64,000 nt of DNA, from assembly GCA_907165065.1 (NCBI GenBank), contig OU015528.1, positions 75,497,474 to 75,561,473 on the forward strand, given 5' to 3'. The position numbers and the translations under genes are program-made. The notes beneath the pieces were generated by a model. It saw only the letters and a list, made by a program, of their open reading frames with translations. It was not told the DNA's origin and ran no database searches. Origin of the DNA: Caprimulgus europaeus (taxonomy: Eukaryota > Chordata > Aves > Caprimulgiformes > Caprimulgidae). Shown here one piece after another: positions 10,132 to 22,828 of this stretch (position 1 is its first letter; the number at the start of each line of letters is the position of its first letter).

Positions 10132-11423
10132 CCATGTACATACATTATGTTTTTTCTATTGCATTTCTTATCCTGACAATTTATTGCCTTGTTATTTTAT
10201 TTAAAAAAAAACAACAAACAACAACAACAAAAAAAACCCCAAAACCACCCACAAAAAAGATTTCATTTTTCTCATTTGTGTGGTGCCAGATGCAGTGATT
10301 AAGAAAGGTTGCAGTGCTGCTTAGCCGTGTGTAGCTGTTAACCACCTACTTCAGTGTCTGTTTGTTTGGTCTGTGATTAGTAGGTAGGCAGCATCGTTTA
10401 ACAGAGTACTTAGATATTGTGTCTTGGGAATTGATTTATGGCTTAACAAAATTAATAGAGATAGCTTGAATTTGATTTAGCTATAGAGGGACTGCAGGAA
10501 AATAAAGTACTACTTGTTTGTTCTTTATGCAGTAATGTTAATCAACTGCAACGAGCTAATTTACAAGAAGGAAAACACAATAAAGACAACTTATCTACAG
10601 CTTCATTCTGTGATTTGTTATTCCAATATATGTTGGGGTTTTTTTGGGGGAGTGGAGGTGGGACCCTAAACCCATGAATTGTCAGCTATAAAATCCTCAA
10701 TAATCCTGAAGTATAACTCTAGGTTACTTGTTTGTAGCATATGGGAAAAGTGTCAGTTTAAAATCAAATACTCCTATTGGAAAAAAAAAAAGTTTGAGAA
10801 AGAATGAAGGGTGAGGAACAGTGCAGCAATGTAATGGAGAAAACCACAACAGTTCAGTGATGTTTCTGCTAGATGGGACAGAAATTCAGTTTGGTATAAA
10901 TTAGCACAGCTGTGTTGGCATCAGTGAAGATGATCTGACTTGCTGTGTGTGGGTTTTTTTTTTCTTTTTCTTTAAAAAAAAAAAACACCTACAATTAAAA
11001 ACTCCAAGAAAAAAACCTATTATTTCTTTAGGGGGGTGTGCGTTTGTGTGTAGCTACAGAGTTCATAATTCTTGTCCTGTAGAAAACAGCACATTTAAAA
11101 AAAAATACTAGAAAAGAGTTAAAAAAGCCCTGTTGGTGGTTATACTGACAGTTTAGTGCTTATGGCAAGACGTTTAATGCTGTTGTTGGAAAGCTTTAGA
11201 ACCACCTGTATAACAAATAATTATTTATGGCTTCAGACACTGGTAAAGGCTGTTTGTGCAGGCTGCTTGGCTGTGCCCTCTTGACTTCCTTTATTTTCCT
11301 GAAAGACATGTGAAGGCTCTTTGAGGATGGTGCAGTTCCACAATTTTTGATGTCCAGGAAGAAAAATGGTTTGTCTGTAGCTGTAAGAGCACAAGGAATA
11401 AAAGCACCCAAACCTCTGCAGTA
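10132..11423. other. Intron 1 segment
   Basis: No gene recognised. It holds an A/C-only tract at 10203-10258, a short G-rich patch near 10636-10662, and T-rich then A-rich runs around 10952-10986. Confidence 0.6.
10203..10258. repeat. A/C-only low-complexity tract
   Basis: About 56 bp made only of A and C, starting as an A-run, passing through CAACAACAACAA and ending in AAAACCACCCACAAAAAA. Similar tracts occur at 40652-40745 and 58068-58120, with the complementary G/T form at 15661-15707. Confidence 0.9.
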
Positions 11424-12260
11424 TCCTGGGCTCTGCAGAGGGATCGGGACAGGTTGGATCCATGGGCCAAGGCCAATGGTATGAGGTTCAACAAGGCCAA
11501 GGGCTGGGTCCTGCACTTGGGTCACAACAACCCCCTGAAATGCTACAGGCTTGGGGAGGAGCAGCTGGAGAGCTGCCTGGTGGAAAAGGAGCTGGGGATG
11601 CTGGTCAACAGCAGCTGAACATGAGCCAGCAGAGTGCCCAGGTGGCTAAGAAGGCTGATGGCATCCTGGCCTGTGTCAGGAACAGTGTGGCCAGCAGGAC
11701 CAGGGGAGTGATTGTCCCCCTGTACTGGGCGCTGGTGAGGCCACACCTCAAGTGCTGTGTTCAGTTCTGGGCCCCTCACTCCAAGAAGGACATGGAGGTG
11801 CTGGAGCGTGTCCAGAGAAGGGCAACGGAGCTGGGGAAGGGTCTGGAGCACAAGTGTGATGAGCTCACGGCTGAGGGAACCGGGGTTGTTGAGCCTGGAG
11901 AAAAGGAGGCTGAGGGGAGACCTTCTCACTCTCTACAACTCCCTGAAAGGAGGGTGGAGAGAGGTGGGGGTTGGTGTCTTCTCCCAAATAACAAGTGATG
12001 GAACAAGAGGAAATGGCCTCAAGTTGTGCCAAGGGAGGTTTAGGTTGGATATGAAGAAAAATTTCTTCACTGAAAAGGTTCTCGGCACCCCTTGGAACAG
12101 GCTGTCCAGGGAAGTCATTGAGTCACCATCCCTGGAGATGTTTAAAAGATGTGTAGATGTGACGCTTAGGGACATGGTGTAGTGGTCATGGTAATGCTGG
12201 GTTGACAGTTGGACTCGACTGATCTTAGAGGTCTTTTCCAACCTTAATGATTCTGTGATT
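11424..12260 (+). mobile_element. CR1 LINE, 3' third of ORF2 plus 3' UTR
   Basis: It begins in the region after the RT core (GAGGTTCAACAAGGCCAAGG) and continues through the C-terminal domain. Recognisable translated blocks are [18 protein letters not shown], [20 protein letters not shown] and [10 protein letters not shown]. It ends with the 3' UTR at AATGATTCTGTGATT. The reading frame is broken by at least one frameshift, so the copy is dead. Confidence 0.92.
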
Positions 12261-12401
12261 TCCTGACAGGCAATGTCATCTTTCTTCGGTTTGATTCTAG
12301 TCTCTTTTTGGAGCAAACCACAGAAAGTTGCCTTCTCTGCTTGCACTGGCCACTCTTTGTCTTGGAACAAGTTTTAATAGTAATTTAAAAATGGAATATA
12401 G

Positions 12402-12782
12402 TTGAATAGCCTGGAGAAGAGACGGCTCCAGGGAGATCTAATAGCGGCCTCCCAATACCTGAAGGGGGCCTACAGGAAAGCTGGGGAAGGACTTTTCACA
12501 AGGGCAGTTAATGACAGGACAAGGGGGAATGGCTTTAAGCTGAGAGAGGGTAGGTTTAGATTGGATATTAGAAAGAAATTCTTCACTGTGAGGGTGGTCA
12601 GACACTGGAACAGGTTGCCCAGGGAAGTTGTGGATGCCCCCTCCCTGGAAGTGTTTCAGGTCAGGTTGGATGAGGCTTTGAGCAACCTGGTCTAGTGGAA
12701 GGTGTCCCTGCTGATGGCAGGGGGTTGGAACTGGATGATCTTTAAGGTCCCTTCCAACCCAAACCTTTCTATGATTCTATGA
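12402..12782 (+). mobile_element. CR1 LINE, 3'-end fragment
   Basis: Translates as [20 protein letters not shown], then [20 protein letters not shown] and LDEALSNLV, the CR1 C-terminus. The 3' UTR ends CTATGATTCTATGAA. It lies 141 bp after the previous CR1, in the same orientation but with a different 3' UTR, so it is a separate insertion. Confidence 0.93.
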
Positions 12783-14791
12783 ATACGGTCTGCTTGTAAC
12801 TGTAGCCGAGCTTGATTTCTTTTTTGGGGGGGTTGGGGCTGGGGTTTGTTCACTTGCTAGAATTGCTCAATATTCTGGTTGTTTTCAGTTCATCCAAGGA
12901 TAGATAAAAGTATGAGCTCCAGAGCCTGGACTGGCTTCGTTTATCTTGCAAGAGTTGAAACAAACCTTTCTTCTTCAGCTAATGTCAAAAAACTCAAATA
13001 TAAGTATAGCTTTGGTTAAAATTTTTATCGATGCAAAATAATAAAAAATGGGAGGAAGCAACGTGCAAGCTAGAAAGATTGTGTGATGATGCATGGCTGC
13101 AAGGTGGTGTTTATCCTTTTCTGGTAATAGCCTGGCTTGTGGTTTTAAACTGTGGGTGGTGGGATGCCCCTGGGTGGCCTTCAGAGCTTTTTCCAATTCA
13201 CAATCACTGGTTTGGTCCTGGCTACCAGCCGAGTAGAAACAAGAGAAATGAAGCCTCGTATTAAATCTCTTTTTAAAACTCGTGGTATTGAGGATCAGTT
13301 TAATCTTCACCTGTTGCACTACACGGATGTACGCTGCTAAATCTGTCTGGAGTTCTCAGTTTGTGTAAAGCATGGGGCTGTGGCTGAGCAGCAGAACTTG
13401 CACAAACTTGCCCTTGTGATTTCGCCACAGCAGAGGGAACTGGGCAGCTGAGTGGAAAGACCCAACTGAAACTAAGGTGGCTTTATGGGGTTTCTTGAAA
13501 GAAGAGGACAGCTGGGTGTGTGTGGATTTGGGGATTCATTCAAGTATTTGCTTAATGTTTCCGGAGGTCAGTGGGTTACATGGTTTTGAGCTTGAGCTGG
13601 TGGGACGAGTGTATTTGGGTTTCTGGTTTCAGTGATACTGCAGCAGAGACAAGGATTCTGTGTTTCCTGGGGCAATGTGTCCAGTGTGTCTGGGATAGAG
13701 ATGAGTTCTCAAGTCTGGATCTGAACATGGCAAAAGGGCCTTTGTGTCCCGTACCTTTCCTTCCGTAGCTGCTTCTTGTACTTTCATAATGATGTGAATT
13801 TTACAACTAAGCCCAGACATTCTGGTTTTGGATTTGGAGACTTTTGAGAAAAGGCTGGGAAGCTCTGCATGAAGGATCTAGAAAACCAAGCTTCATTCTC
13901 TGTCTTGCATTTTCCTAGTTCAGGTGAACTTATTTATCTCACCTTGATTTTGGTAAGATCATGGCAATCATGCTATTTTCAAGTATGTACAACTTTTTTT
14001 CTTCTTGTGGACACTCAAAGTGTAACATTGTCATTGTTTGATCCTACAAAGCATTTTATTTTCTTAAAGAAAAACTTGTGCTGTTGAGATATGCCCACTT
14101 ACAGCAATGAGGGAGGATCTATTTTTTTTTTTACCTTAAATTGTTGAGTTTCCAGTATTTTGTCCTCATGCTTATGAAATTTGGAATCTAATGTTAAATA
14201 TGAACGTTACCATCCATTTCTATTGGTTGTGAAGTTTGCACAGAATTTATTTAATACACTTACAGCTTAAGAAGGTGACAGTTTTGTTTGTTAAATTGCA
14301 GGGGATAGGAATAAGCAACAGTGCAGAGATAAATACTAATAAGCTTGCCTGTTATTTTTTAATAACTTAAAATGTGATGAATATTTCAAAGTGACAGGGT
14401 CTCAGCTGGACATTTTCTACAACAGATAATTATAGCAGTCGGGTGGCTTAGATAGTGTTTTGGTGTATACTGACAATTCACAACTTTCCTGGACATCTTA
14501 TTTGGCTTCTCCAAAGTATTTTTATGTTCTCCTGAGCTCCTAGATCTTTTGGGGTAGCTTGTAAGCAGAACATCTGGACTTCTCAAATCAGATAACATAT
14601 CCAGTTTTTTTAGTTAGTCATGTCTAACAGCAAATAAAAATATTGGTTTCTCAGTGGAGTAAGTTCCCCTCTTCCATCCTTTTTGTTGAAATCCAAGCAG
14701 CTTCTTCTAAAAGAATTTATCTGTCAGCATTAGTATTAAACTATCCATAAAAATGTTAATTTGAACTGAATTTCCAGATCAAACAGAAAAC

Positions 14792-14813
14792 TTAATTAAT
14801 GTCAATTAATTAA
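14792..14813. repeat. A/T inverted repeat with TAATTA cores
   Basis: TTAATTAAT, a four-base spacer GTCA, then ATTAATTAA: perfect 9-bp arms. Each arm contains TAATTA, the usual homeodomain core, but sequence this AT-rich also forms such repeats by chance. Confidence 0.85.
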
Positions 14814-15074
14814 AGTCTTGGTGGAAATGAGAAAATAAGTACACAGATGTCCAAGACTGCTGCTGTCTCTTTGCTAATAAAGCAGCTAACGAAGCATTTT
14901 CCAGCTGTACCTGGAGGGGTCAGGTCTTTGGTGGGAACGATTTCCTTGAGGAACAAACCCTACTACCTTCCACATCACATCCCACCCGGTGTAGGTTTCT
15001 TTTTCCTACTTCTATCTTCTGTAGCATTATTACATGGCAACATAGTCAAACAAATAAAAGAAAATAGATGTGGA

Positions 15075-15133
15075 GACACCTGATTGCACACGCTCCTCTC
15101 CAGGAGACGAGCACGACACCTGCATCAGGTGTC
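15075..15133. promoter_or_regulatory. Cluster of GACACCTG E-boxes, possible regulatory element
   Basis: GACACCTG occurs at 15075-15082 and 15115-15122, and its exact inverse CAGGTGTC at 15126-15133. The last two form a perfect inverted repeat around CAT. CACCTG/CAGGTG is the E-box class bound by ZEB, SNAIL and E-protein factors. The surrounding 200 bp is richer in G, C and CpG than the rest of the intron. Function is inferred only. Confidence 0.3.
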
Positions 15134-15660
15134 ACGGTTGTTAGTCACGGTCACTTAACTCCTCAGCGCAGGCCGCGGTGATGAGTGCGATATTAATCTT
15201 GGAACCTGCCAGCTACGAGGGCTCTGGGGGCTTTGTTGTGAAACGGGTCCGGGCTCACTGACCACAGCTCCTGCGAGCAGATTCTGTCCATATGGAGCAG
15301 CTCATTGATATTCAGCTTGTAGAATTCCTTGGATGCTCTTGTTTGCCAGATACCGCTGCACTACCGCTGCTGGATTGCAGGTGTTTTCTACTGCCGCTTG
15401 GAAATAGCCTGAGTGCATTCTTAATGTGGAATTTGCAGTCTGAGCAATAGATCTACAAGAGTTATTTGAAGGGTCATACAGGATTTAATTGTGCCTTTAG
15501 TCTCAAGGTGTTCTGAAGACTGTGAGGGTTTTGTAGCTTTTAAGCCAGGTACAGTCTTGATGCACACAGTCAAAATCACTTGTCCTTGGCAAGTGAAAGT
15601 TGTTTGCAGTAGTTGATATTTATTTCTCCCTTTCTTCCCACTCTATGTGTGGCCTGGTGG

Positions 15661-15707
15661 GGTTTTTTTTTGTTTGTTTGTTTGGGTTTGTTTTTTTTTT
15701 TTTTTTT
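15661..15707. repeat. G/T-only low-complexity tract
   Basis: T-runs broken by GTTTGTTTGTTTGGG. This is the complement of the A/C tracts elsewhere in the window. Confidence 0.9.
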
Positions 15708-17512
15708 AAAAACATTCTTTGCATGGCACTGCTGTGCTTTCAGAATAACACATTATCACAATAGAGATGCTCCGTTCCTATGGCACATTAGCAGGTGGTC
15801 TTTACATGATAGTAGTCTAATGCAGATATTCATAAGTGGCATGTTAGGAAAAGAAATATCTTTATTTCCCTTTGTTTTAGTTCTTGATTGAAAATAGGTT
15901 TCTCTTTAGGAATATAAAATCTATTTTTTTTTTCAGCATTCATGTCATAGTGGTATCAGTGGTGCCTGTGCCTTCCTCTCCTTGCACCAGTGCAGGCACC
16001 AGTTAGAGCTGAATATGAAGTGTTCCAAATGTAATCTTTCTGTCCCAAAAGCACGTGGTAGAGGCCTTTAAGCTGTGGGTTAATCAGGTTGCACAAAACT
16101 TTCTGCATTTATTGACTGGCAAATATATTTATTCCCTGGAAACTGAAGGGAAACATGTTTGTTTTTTCTTTTCCTTGTTTTTAGATGAGACATTTTTATT
16201 TTGAGATTCATCTAATGCACAGGCAAAATTAGTATGTAGGTGTTTGTTGGGGGAACCTGAGTGTGAAGAGGCAAGTTTCACCATGTCTGCTAGTCTACAC
16301 TATGTGTTGGGTGTTTTTGGAATGCTTCCAGGGCTCCCCAGTGGGTTTTCAGGCGTTGCACTTTGCTGTGTGATGGATGAATGGCTGCACCGTTGCTCTT
16401 GTGTCCTAATTTTTCTCCTTCTAAAAGAAAAAAAAACAGACTAATCCTCCTCTTTTTCTGATGACAGCTGTACATTGAAAAGGCTCTAACATATTTTGAA
16501 AAATTTCCTTATCTATACTGCAGCTGCATTGAGTCCTGGAGCCACCATGTCTCATCTCTCAGTAAAATAAAACGTTATGTTCTCAGACTGTTGTGTGCAG
16601 CACGTGTTACACAAATCAAAGATACATAGATCAATAAAAATGCTTTTGTCAATTCTGTGCTATGAATTAGTACCATAGTTAGGTTTTAAAATATGTGGGA
16701 TGAATGCTAGTTTAGAGCTTGCCTAATAAATAGATGAAAAATAAAAAAGCTACACAGACTCCAATTCCCATTACTATTTAGTTTACAGGCGTTGGAATGA
16801 CCTTCTAAACTGTGCAGTGATAATTGCCTGTTTTACATAATGTATAAAGCTTCACAGAAGATTATTCGTGGTGGTGGAACATGTATTAAAAATCATTGTC
16901 TGGTAACTAATAAGAGTGTAAAACCCTTATATAAATAGGGCAGATGGGCTCTAAAGGGGAAATCAAAGGCCGAGCGGCTGCGCTGGGGCCCGTGCTGGGT
17001 GTTCAACGTAGCAGCAGCCTGTAGGAAAACTGGGGGTCCAGCATCCTTCTGTCTTTCAGCAGGTTTTTCAGGATAGATCAAACCTTGACTTTATTCTTTG
17101 TGCAGAATGTAACTTAGAGTTAGGAGTGGATCTTGCAGACAGTTTAATCTGGAAGGAATCCAGTTTTGCATACTTCCATGTCATTTCCAATGCAAACTGA
17201 GGAACAGTAAATAGAGATAATCTGGAGATTTGATCCAAAAGCACTTTTCCAAACTAAACTAAAATGCTGTTCATAGGATTGCATGAAACATCAGTAGTCT
17301 TTTACCTCAGATTTATGATTGGATACAATATCTTTATGAGTTTTTTTAGGAGTAAGTGGAAGTTCTAATAGGGTTGATATTTCAGGGGCAGAAAGGGGAT
17401 CAAGAGTTTATGCATTAATGCATTGAAGACTGACATTTATGACTTGTGTTTGTATATGCTCTGCCTCTCAGCGTTAAGTGCTAAACTAATGAAAAAGTTT
17501 CTGGTTAGCCAT

Positions 17513-18474
17513 TGTTTTGGGCTTAGTGGCAAGGTTTTGGTTGCAGGGGCTGCAGAGGTGGCCTGTGTGAGAAGAGGCTGGTTGCAGCCTGCTGTGTTGG
17601 ACACAACTGGTTCCAGCTTGCTCCAAAACAGACCCAACATTGACCAAAGCTGAGCCCATCAGTGAAGCTGGTGACACCTCTTTGATTAAAAATATTCAAG
17701 AAAGGATAAAAAACACAGTGCAGCCGTTGTGAGAGAAGCAAGTGAGAAAATTATGTGGGAATCAACCAAGGTCAGTGAAGAAGGAGGAGGAGGAGGAGGT
17801 GCTCCAGGTGCCAGAAAAGAGATTCCTCTGCAGCCCATGGAGAAGACCATGGTGAAGCAGGTTGGTCTCCTGCAGCCCGTGGAGGACCATGGTGGAGCAG
17901 ATAACCACCTTTAGCTTGTGGAGGACACCACATTGGAGTGGTGGATACACCCTGAAGGAAGCTGCAGCCCATGGAAAGTCTGTGCTGGAACAGGCTCCTG
18001 CAGGAGCTATGGCCCCTGGAGAGGAGCCCAGACAGGAGCAGGTTTTCTGGCAGGAACAGCAGCTTGTGGGAAGGACCCACGCTGGAACAGTTTGTGAAGG
18101 ACCATATCCTGTGGGAGGGACCCCACGCTGGGCAGAGGAAGAACACGAGGAGGAAGAAGCAACAAAGACAAAGTGTTACGGGCTGACCGCAAGCGCTCCA
18201 CCCGCACCACTTGGGGTGGGGAGGAGGTAGAAGAATTGGGACCAAAGGAGTGAAGTTGAGCCTGGGAAGAAAGCTTGGTTTGTCACCATCCCACTCTATT
18301 TTTAATTGCCAAGAAGTTAATTTCTCTAAGCCAAGTCTGTTTTGCTCATGAGGGAACTGGTAAAGCAATCTCCCTGCCTGTCTCGACCCCACCTGATTTT
18401 CTCCCTGTCCGGTTGAGCGAGGGCAGTGAGAGCAGCTCAGTGGGCATCTGGCAGCCACAGGGCAACCCATTACA
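17513..18474 (+). mobile_element. Avian endogenous retrovirus LTR, probably solitary
   Basis: A roughly 960-bp GC-richer block that opens TGTTTTGGGCTTAGTGGCAA and closes in CCATTACA, giving the TG...CA ends of an LTR. It matches from memory a repeat common in bird genomes. That repeat has a distinctive string of imperfect units around GCAGCCCATGGAG and CTGGAGCAG, then AGTGAAGTTGAGCCTGGGAA, and near the end AAGTCTGTTTTGCTCATGAG and TCTCGACCCCACC. No gag, pol or env coding sequence lies on either side, so it looks like a solo LTR. I see no clear target-site duplication, and both boundaries are approximate. Family name not assigned. Long open frames inside it are repeat artefacts. Confidence 0.72.
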
Positions 18475-18887
18475 ACCGAGCTAGGGATGCTGACAAACTT
18501 CAGCTTTGCAAATGTGTGTTCCTGCGAGTTCTGTCCAGTCCAAGTTCCCTTAAACTGCCGGTGATGGCAGCATGGGCTAACTCAGCAGTTTTGTTTTTCT
18601 TGTTGCGGATTACAGTGCATTCACATGATCCTGTTTACCAGCACGGCCCAGAGCAGTAACTTCCAGCAGAGCTGAAGACAAAGGGCAATGACACGTTCAA
18701 CAAGCGCTGTAAATCCAGGATGGGATGTCTGAATGATGTCCTCCTACATTTCCTTTATACTCTCTTAATGTACTGCTAGATGTAATCTGACCACATTAAA
18801 AAATAAATAAACTTGTCCAAAAAAAGCCTTCTTAACATTTCCAGCTACCCATCTGTAGTAATTGGTTTTGAAACAGTATTTATTGAT
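18475..18887. other. Intron 1 segment between LTR and CR1
   Basis: About 410 bp. The sequence beside the LTR end resembles no further retroviral part. No exon or RNA gene recognised. Confidence 0.6.
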
Positions 18888-19300
18888 CTGCCAGTGGACT
18901 GAGAGAGTTAGGACTGTTCAGCTTGGAAAAGAGAAGCCTTAGGGGATATATTATAGCTGCCTTCCAGTACCTAAAGCGGCCTACAAGAAAGCTGGAGAAG
19001 GACTTTTCATAAGGGCAGTTTAGTGATAGAACAAGGGGAAATGGCTCTGAACTGGAAGAAGGCAGGTTTAGATGAGATAATAGGAAGAAATTCTTTGCTG
19101 TGAGAGTGGTCAGACACTGGCCCAGGTTGCCCAGAGAAGCTGTGGCTGCTCCTCCCTGGAAGTGTTCAAGGCCAGGTTGGATGAGGCTTTGAGCAACCTG
19201 GTCTAGTGGAAGGTGTCCCTGCTGATGGCAGGGGGGTTGGAACTGGATGAGCTTGAAGGTCCCTTCCAACCCAAACCATTCTGTGATTCTATGATTCTAT
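18888..19300 (+). mobile_element. CR1 LINE, 3'-end fragment
   Basis: Opens in the ORF2 C-terminal region (GACTGAGAGAGTTAGGACTG, then GTTCAGCTTGGAAAAGAGAA) and ends after the 3' UTR with GTGATTCTATGATTCTAT. It is closely similar to the reverse-strand copies at 20824 and 41359, so it belongs to the same subfamily. Confidence 0.93.
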
Positions 19301-20823
19301 TTTTGATCAGTTTTACCTGGTAAGTGTTGGAACTACTGGAGTCACTGCTACCATTAGGGAAACTCAAGAAATTTTCTCTCTTGCATCCTCATGACAGTAA
19401 TGGCCTGATATGGGACACCTGTAGAAGAGGTAAATGAATGAGGATTAATAGGAAGACACTTGAATGTGAGGTGGTTTTGGATGGGCAGATGCATGGGCGG
19501 ACACAACATTTATTTGACATACCTTAAACATTCCTGCTGCTGTAGAATTGTTATTTAATGATTTGCTTTGGGCTTTGTTTATTTGACCAAGCTGCCTTTC
19601 TTGGCAATTTCTGATTCCTTTTTTATTTATATTAACTTTTCTGCAGTGTTTTGCATGAGTTTCCCTTCTTCAGACTATTTTTGCCTGCCTTTTATATGTG
19701 ATGCAGCTTTCATCAGTTGATTTCATAGATTTCTTATTAGTGGGAAAACAGTTGTTTCCAATTAAAAGGTAAAAAACCCCAATCTTTCAACTTCAGATTT
19801 CAGACTAATTTATTTTAATACAAAGGTGTTACAAAATCGCTGTAACATGAAAACTGTTTCAGTTATCTTTTTTATTTTGAATTATTTCCCCCCCCCCCCC
19901 CAATTAAAGCAGCTGTTTGTTTCTAAAGCATTCTTCATTCTGAGACAAATCTAAAAAGTCCTTCACTGAAAATTTGATCTAAATCCTGTAGTCCCTTGTG
20001 AAAGGCTATAGCTTTTTGGTTTGATATTCTATTTATATGAATTTATAAGCTTGAACTTAAAATACTGATGGCTAAATGATGTATTGGGGAGCTGCCTGGT
20101 ATTGATGTAGTAATGGCATCACAATTTCATTGAGAAATGGTTACTTCTGAGGTCTAAGAAGATAAAATTTGTTTTGCCTGCCCTGATGTTACCATGCAGC
20201 AATTGTATCTGGCAGTCAGAGCATTGAGGTAGCTGAGAAATAGGGTGGCTCCCTGTTTGTGTGGTATCCTTATTGATTAACTTGGAGCTTGTTAAAAGGT
20301 AGCTATGACATTTTTAAAATTAAACCAATCTAGAGTCACCTTATTTCAGTCTCTTTTGTGCTGATGTGTTTTTTCACAAGTGTCAGTTGTGTGGGCTTGG
20401 GAGAATAGCTGTGCTTTTCTTTCTGTTTATGGGGTTTTTGATGTTTAAAAATGTTACTTACACTTCAGTAGACCCCTTTGCACTAACTTCTGGAACAACC
20501 TTTTGTGTCCTATTTCTTCTCCACCTTTCTAAACTTGTGCAGTTGTTTTGCCTCTGTAATCACGAAAAGGAAATTTCCATGAGTTTTCTTAGGCGTTTGG
20601 TTTTGGTCTTTTTTCATTTCAGCACTGTTTATGTATGCAGAGAGATATAAAATACTGCTGAGCTAATGTACAGGTGGGAAGGATGAAAACAGGTGCAAGG
20701 CAACAGGAAAAACAGTACTCAAATCTGATGGAATTAGTTTTGTAACGATGGTAAAAACTTAGAGCAGCTCAATAATTTTTTCTTTTATTTTATTTAATTT
20801 TAGGGTTGTTTACCTGTAATTTT
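19301..20823. other. Intron 1 segment
   Basis: No gene recognised. Contains a run of 14 C bases at 19888-19901. The rest is AT-rich unique sequence. Confidence 0.6.
19888..19901. repeat. Poly(C) run
   Basis: 14 consecutive C bases. On the opposite strand this is a G-run that could take part in G-quadruplex-like structure. Confidence 0.9.
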
Positions 20824-21138
20824 AGAATCACAGAATGGTTTGGGTTGGAAGGGACCTTCAAGCTCATCCAGTTCCAATCCCCCTGCCATCAACAGGGACA
20901 CCTTCCACTAGACCAGGTTGCTCAAAGCCTCATCCAACCTGGCCTTGAACACTTCCAGGGATAGGGCATCCATAGCTTCTCTGGGCAACCTGTTCCAGTG
21001 TCTCACCACCCTCACAGGAAATAATTTCTTCCTAATATCTAATCTCAATTTCCCCTCTTTCAGTTTAAAACCATTTCCCCTTATTCTATCATTAACTGCC
21101 CTTATAAAAAGTCCCTCCCCAGCTTTCTTGTAGGGTCC
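20824..21138 (-). mobile_element. CR1 LINE, 3'-end fragment
   Basis: On the + strand it starts AGAATCACAGAATGGTTTGG (reverse complement of the CR1 3' end), then the TTGGAAGGGACCTTCAAGCT block and the reverse-strand ORF2 tail. It is truncated at the AGCTTTCTTGTAGGG region. Confidence 0.92.
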
Positions 21139-22828
21139 CTACAATTTTGTGCATTAAAATACCTATGATGCAAGGTGTAGTTTAAAAATTCCCTTTTTTT
21201 TGGCTTTAAGTTCTTTACCTCTTAGTGATGGTGACCTCTGCATGCTTGAACTTGACAGCTAATTGTATTCTGGCAGTTTTGTACATTATCCTCTGAAAAT
21301 ACCATTCCCTAATAACACATCCCATTACTCCCTTTCCCCCTGCCACGTGTCCTCTTTTCATATCATTCATTTGTGGCTTTCATTAGGCATGACTTGTAAC
21401 TGTCACTCTTCTGGTCGTTGCCTCTTTAGGGTGTGCTGTGTGTCAGGGTGCAGGTTGCAGTGTCTTGAGCGATGCCACAGCGGTTGGACTGTACTTCCAT
21501 CAGCTCTGAAATTCCAGCACCTGGGGCTGTGTGTCCCAGCCTTCGCTTGCATCTACACCATCAGAACAGATTTGGACCACTCAAAACAGCAGAAGCTTTT
21601 CATTACATTCCCACCAAAGATTTTTGCTTTGGTAAAACCTGATGAGTTGGGTTGCAAATCCATTTTTGTCTTGTGCCTTCACTTAAGCTCCTCGAAGGTC
21701 TGCCTGTTTATCTGAAATAAAAGTGTCTTAGTTTGTGTTGGAGCCTGTGATTCAGTGAAACACCTTCTCAACTCAATAGCACCTGAAGAATAATGTCTGG
21801 TTTAATGTCTGTAGTGTTTTAATCAGAGAGAGAACTTCCCCCAGGATGTGCATCTGACTCATTTTTCAGAGAAACCTGTCAGCAATGTGTGTCTGAGATG
21901 GCTTGAATGTTACCCTGAGATTGAACAGCCTATTGTACCTCAAGTACAAAGTACTCTCTGATGCTTTTATTTTTGTACATTTTTATAGCATATTATCACA
22001 AGAACGTGAACTGTTGGTCCCTGTTGTCAATTCTTAGGTTTGATGTGCTCTTCCAAAACAGTGGGTGTTGGCATGTAAGAGAGTATGTGTGAGTAATTTT
22101 ATAGTGTTCAGTAGTTACACCCCTTGTTTTTTCTATTCCAGGGAAGAAGGTGAGGTAGAGAAGGAGACAAAAAGTGAGCTGAATTTCCAGACTAAATATA
22201 GTAACCTTTGTGCTTGTGGCTAGCACACACCAAAAGCTGTTATCTTTAGTGTGGATTACATGAAAATGGATTTAAGTTCAAAATTATTTCTCTCTCTTTT
22301 CCCAACCTTAAAGTGGGCCAAGTTCTTTGTAAATTATTTCAAGAATTTGCTGGCATAACAAGAAGTTACCTGTTAAATAAACCAGTTTCAGGGAAATATT
22401 CTAAAACAGGAGAACCATTTGTTAATTTTCACTCACATTTATGTGATGGCAGATGACAACTGTACTTTTGCTGAAGAGGGAAGGGTTGGTAAAAGGCTAT
22501 TAGATTTTCATCTGGTTTGAAGCTACTGGAGTGATAACTCTTAATCCTTCCAAAATGCTGTAACTGAAGTAGTTTGTTATGTTCAACCTCTTCATTTCCT
22601 CTCCTATTGCTAGATCTTCTGGGAGTACCTTTGCAGAGATGATGCCTTGGTTTTACTGCATTGCAGGTCCTTGTTTCAAGGAGGTACTTTGACTTTGTTT
22701 ATAGTAACATCAGAAATGCAAGGTTAGGATTTTAATGTGTACTGAAGAAATGTCTTCAGTGGTAATGTAAAAGGGAACCAAAATTCATAACCAAGATACA
22801 TTTTTCCCTCACAAGTTATTTTGGGTTT
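21139..22828. other. Intron 1 segment
   Basis: No gene or repeat recognised. A 150-codon open frame at 21263-21715 has no similarity I can name and no splice context, so I treat it as chance. Confidence 0.55.

Larger units (their letters stand above)
12783..17512. other. Intron 1 segment
   Basis: About 4.7 kb without a recognised exon. Notable are a GC- and CpG-richer patch near 15090-15300 with repeated GACACCTG boxes, an A/T inverted repeat at 14792-14813 and a G/T tract at 15661-15707. The short open frames here have no similarity I can name. Confidence 0.55.

Noticed and set aside
17772..18470. 232-codon open frame on the reverse strand across the LTR
   Set aside because: It arises from the GC-rich imperfect repeats of the LTR read on the antisense strand. 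The Leu/Pro/Ser-rich translation is low complexity.
21263..21715. 150-codon open frame in intron 1
   Set aside because: Cysteine-rich translation without any family motif, no promoter or splice signals, and it overlaps nothing conserved.
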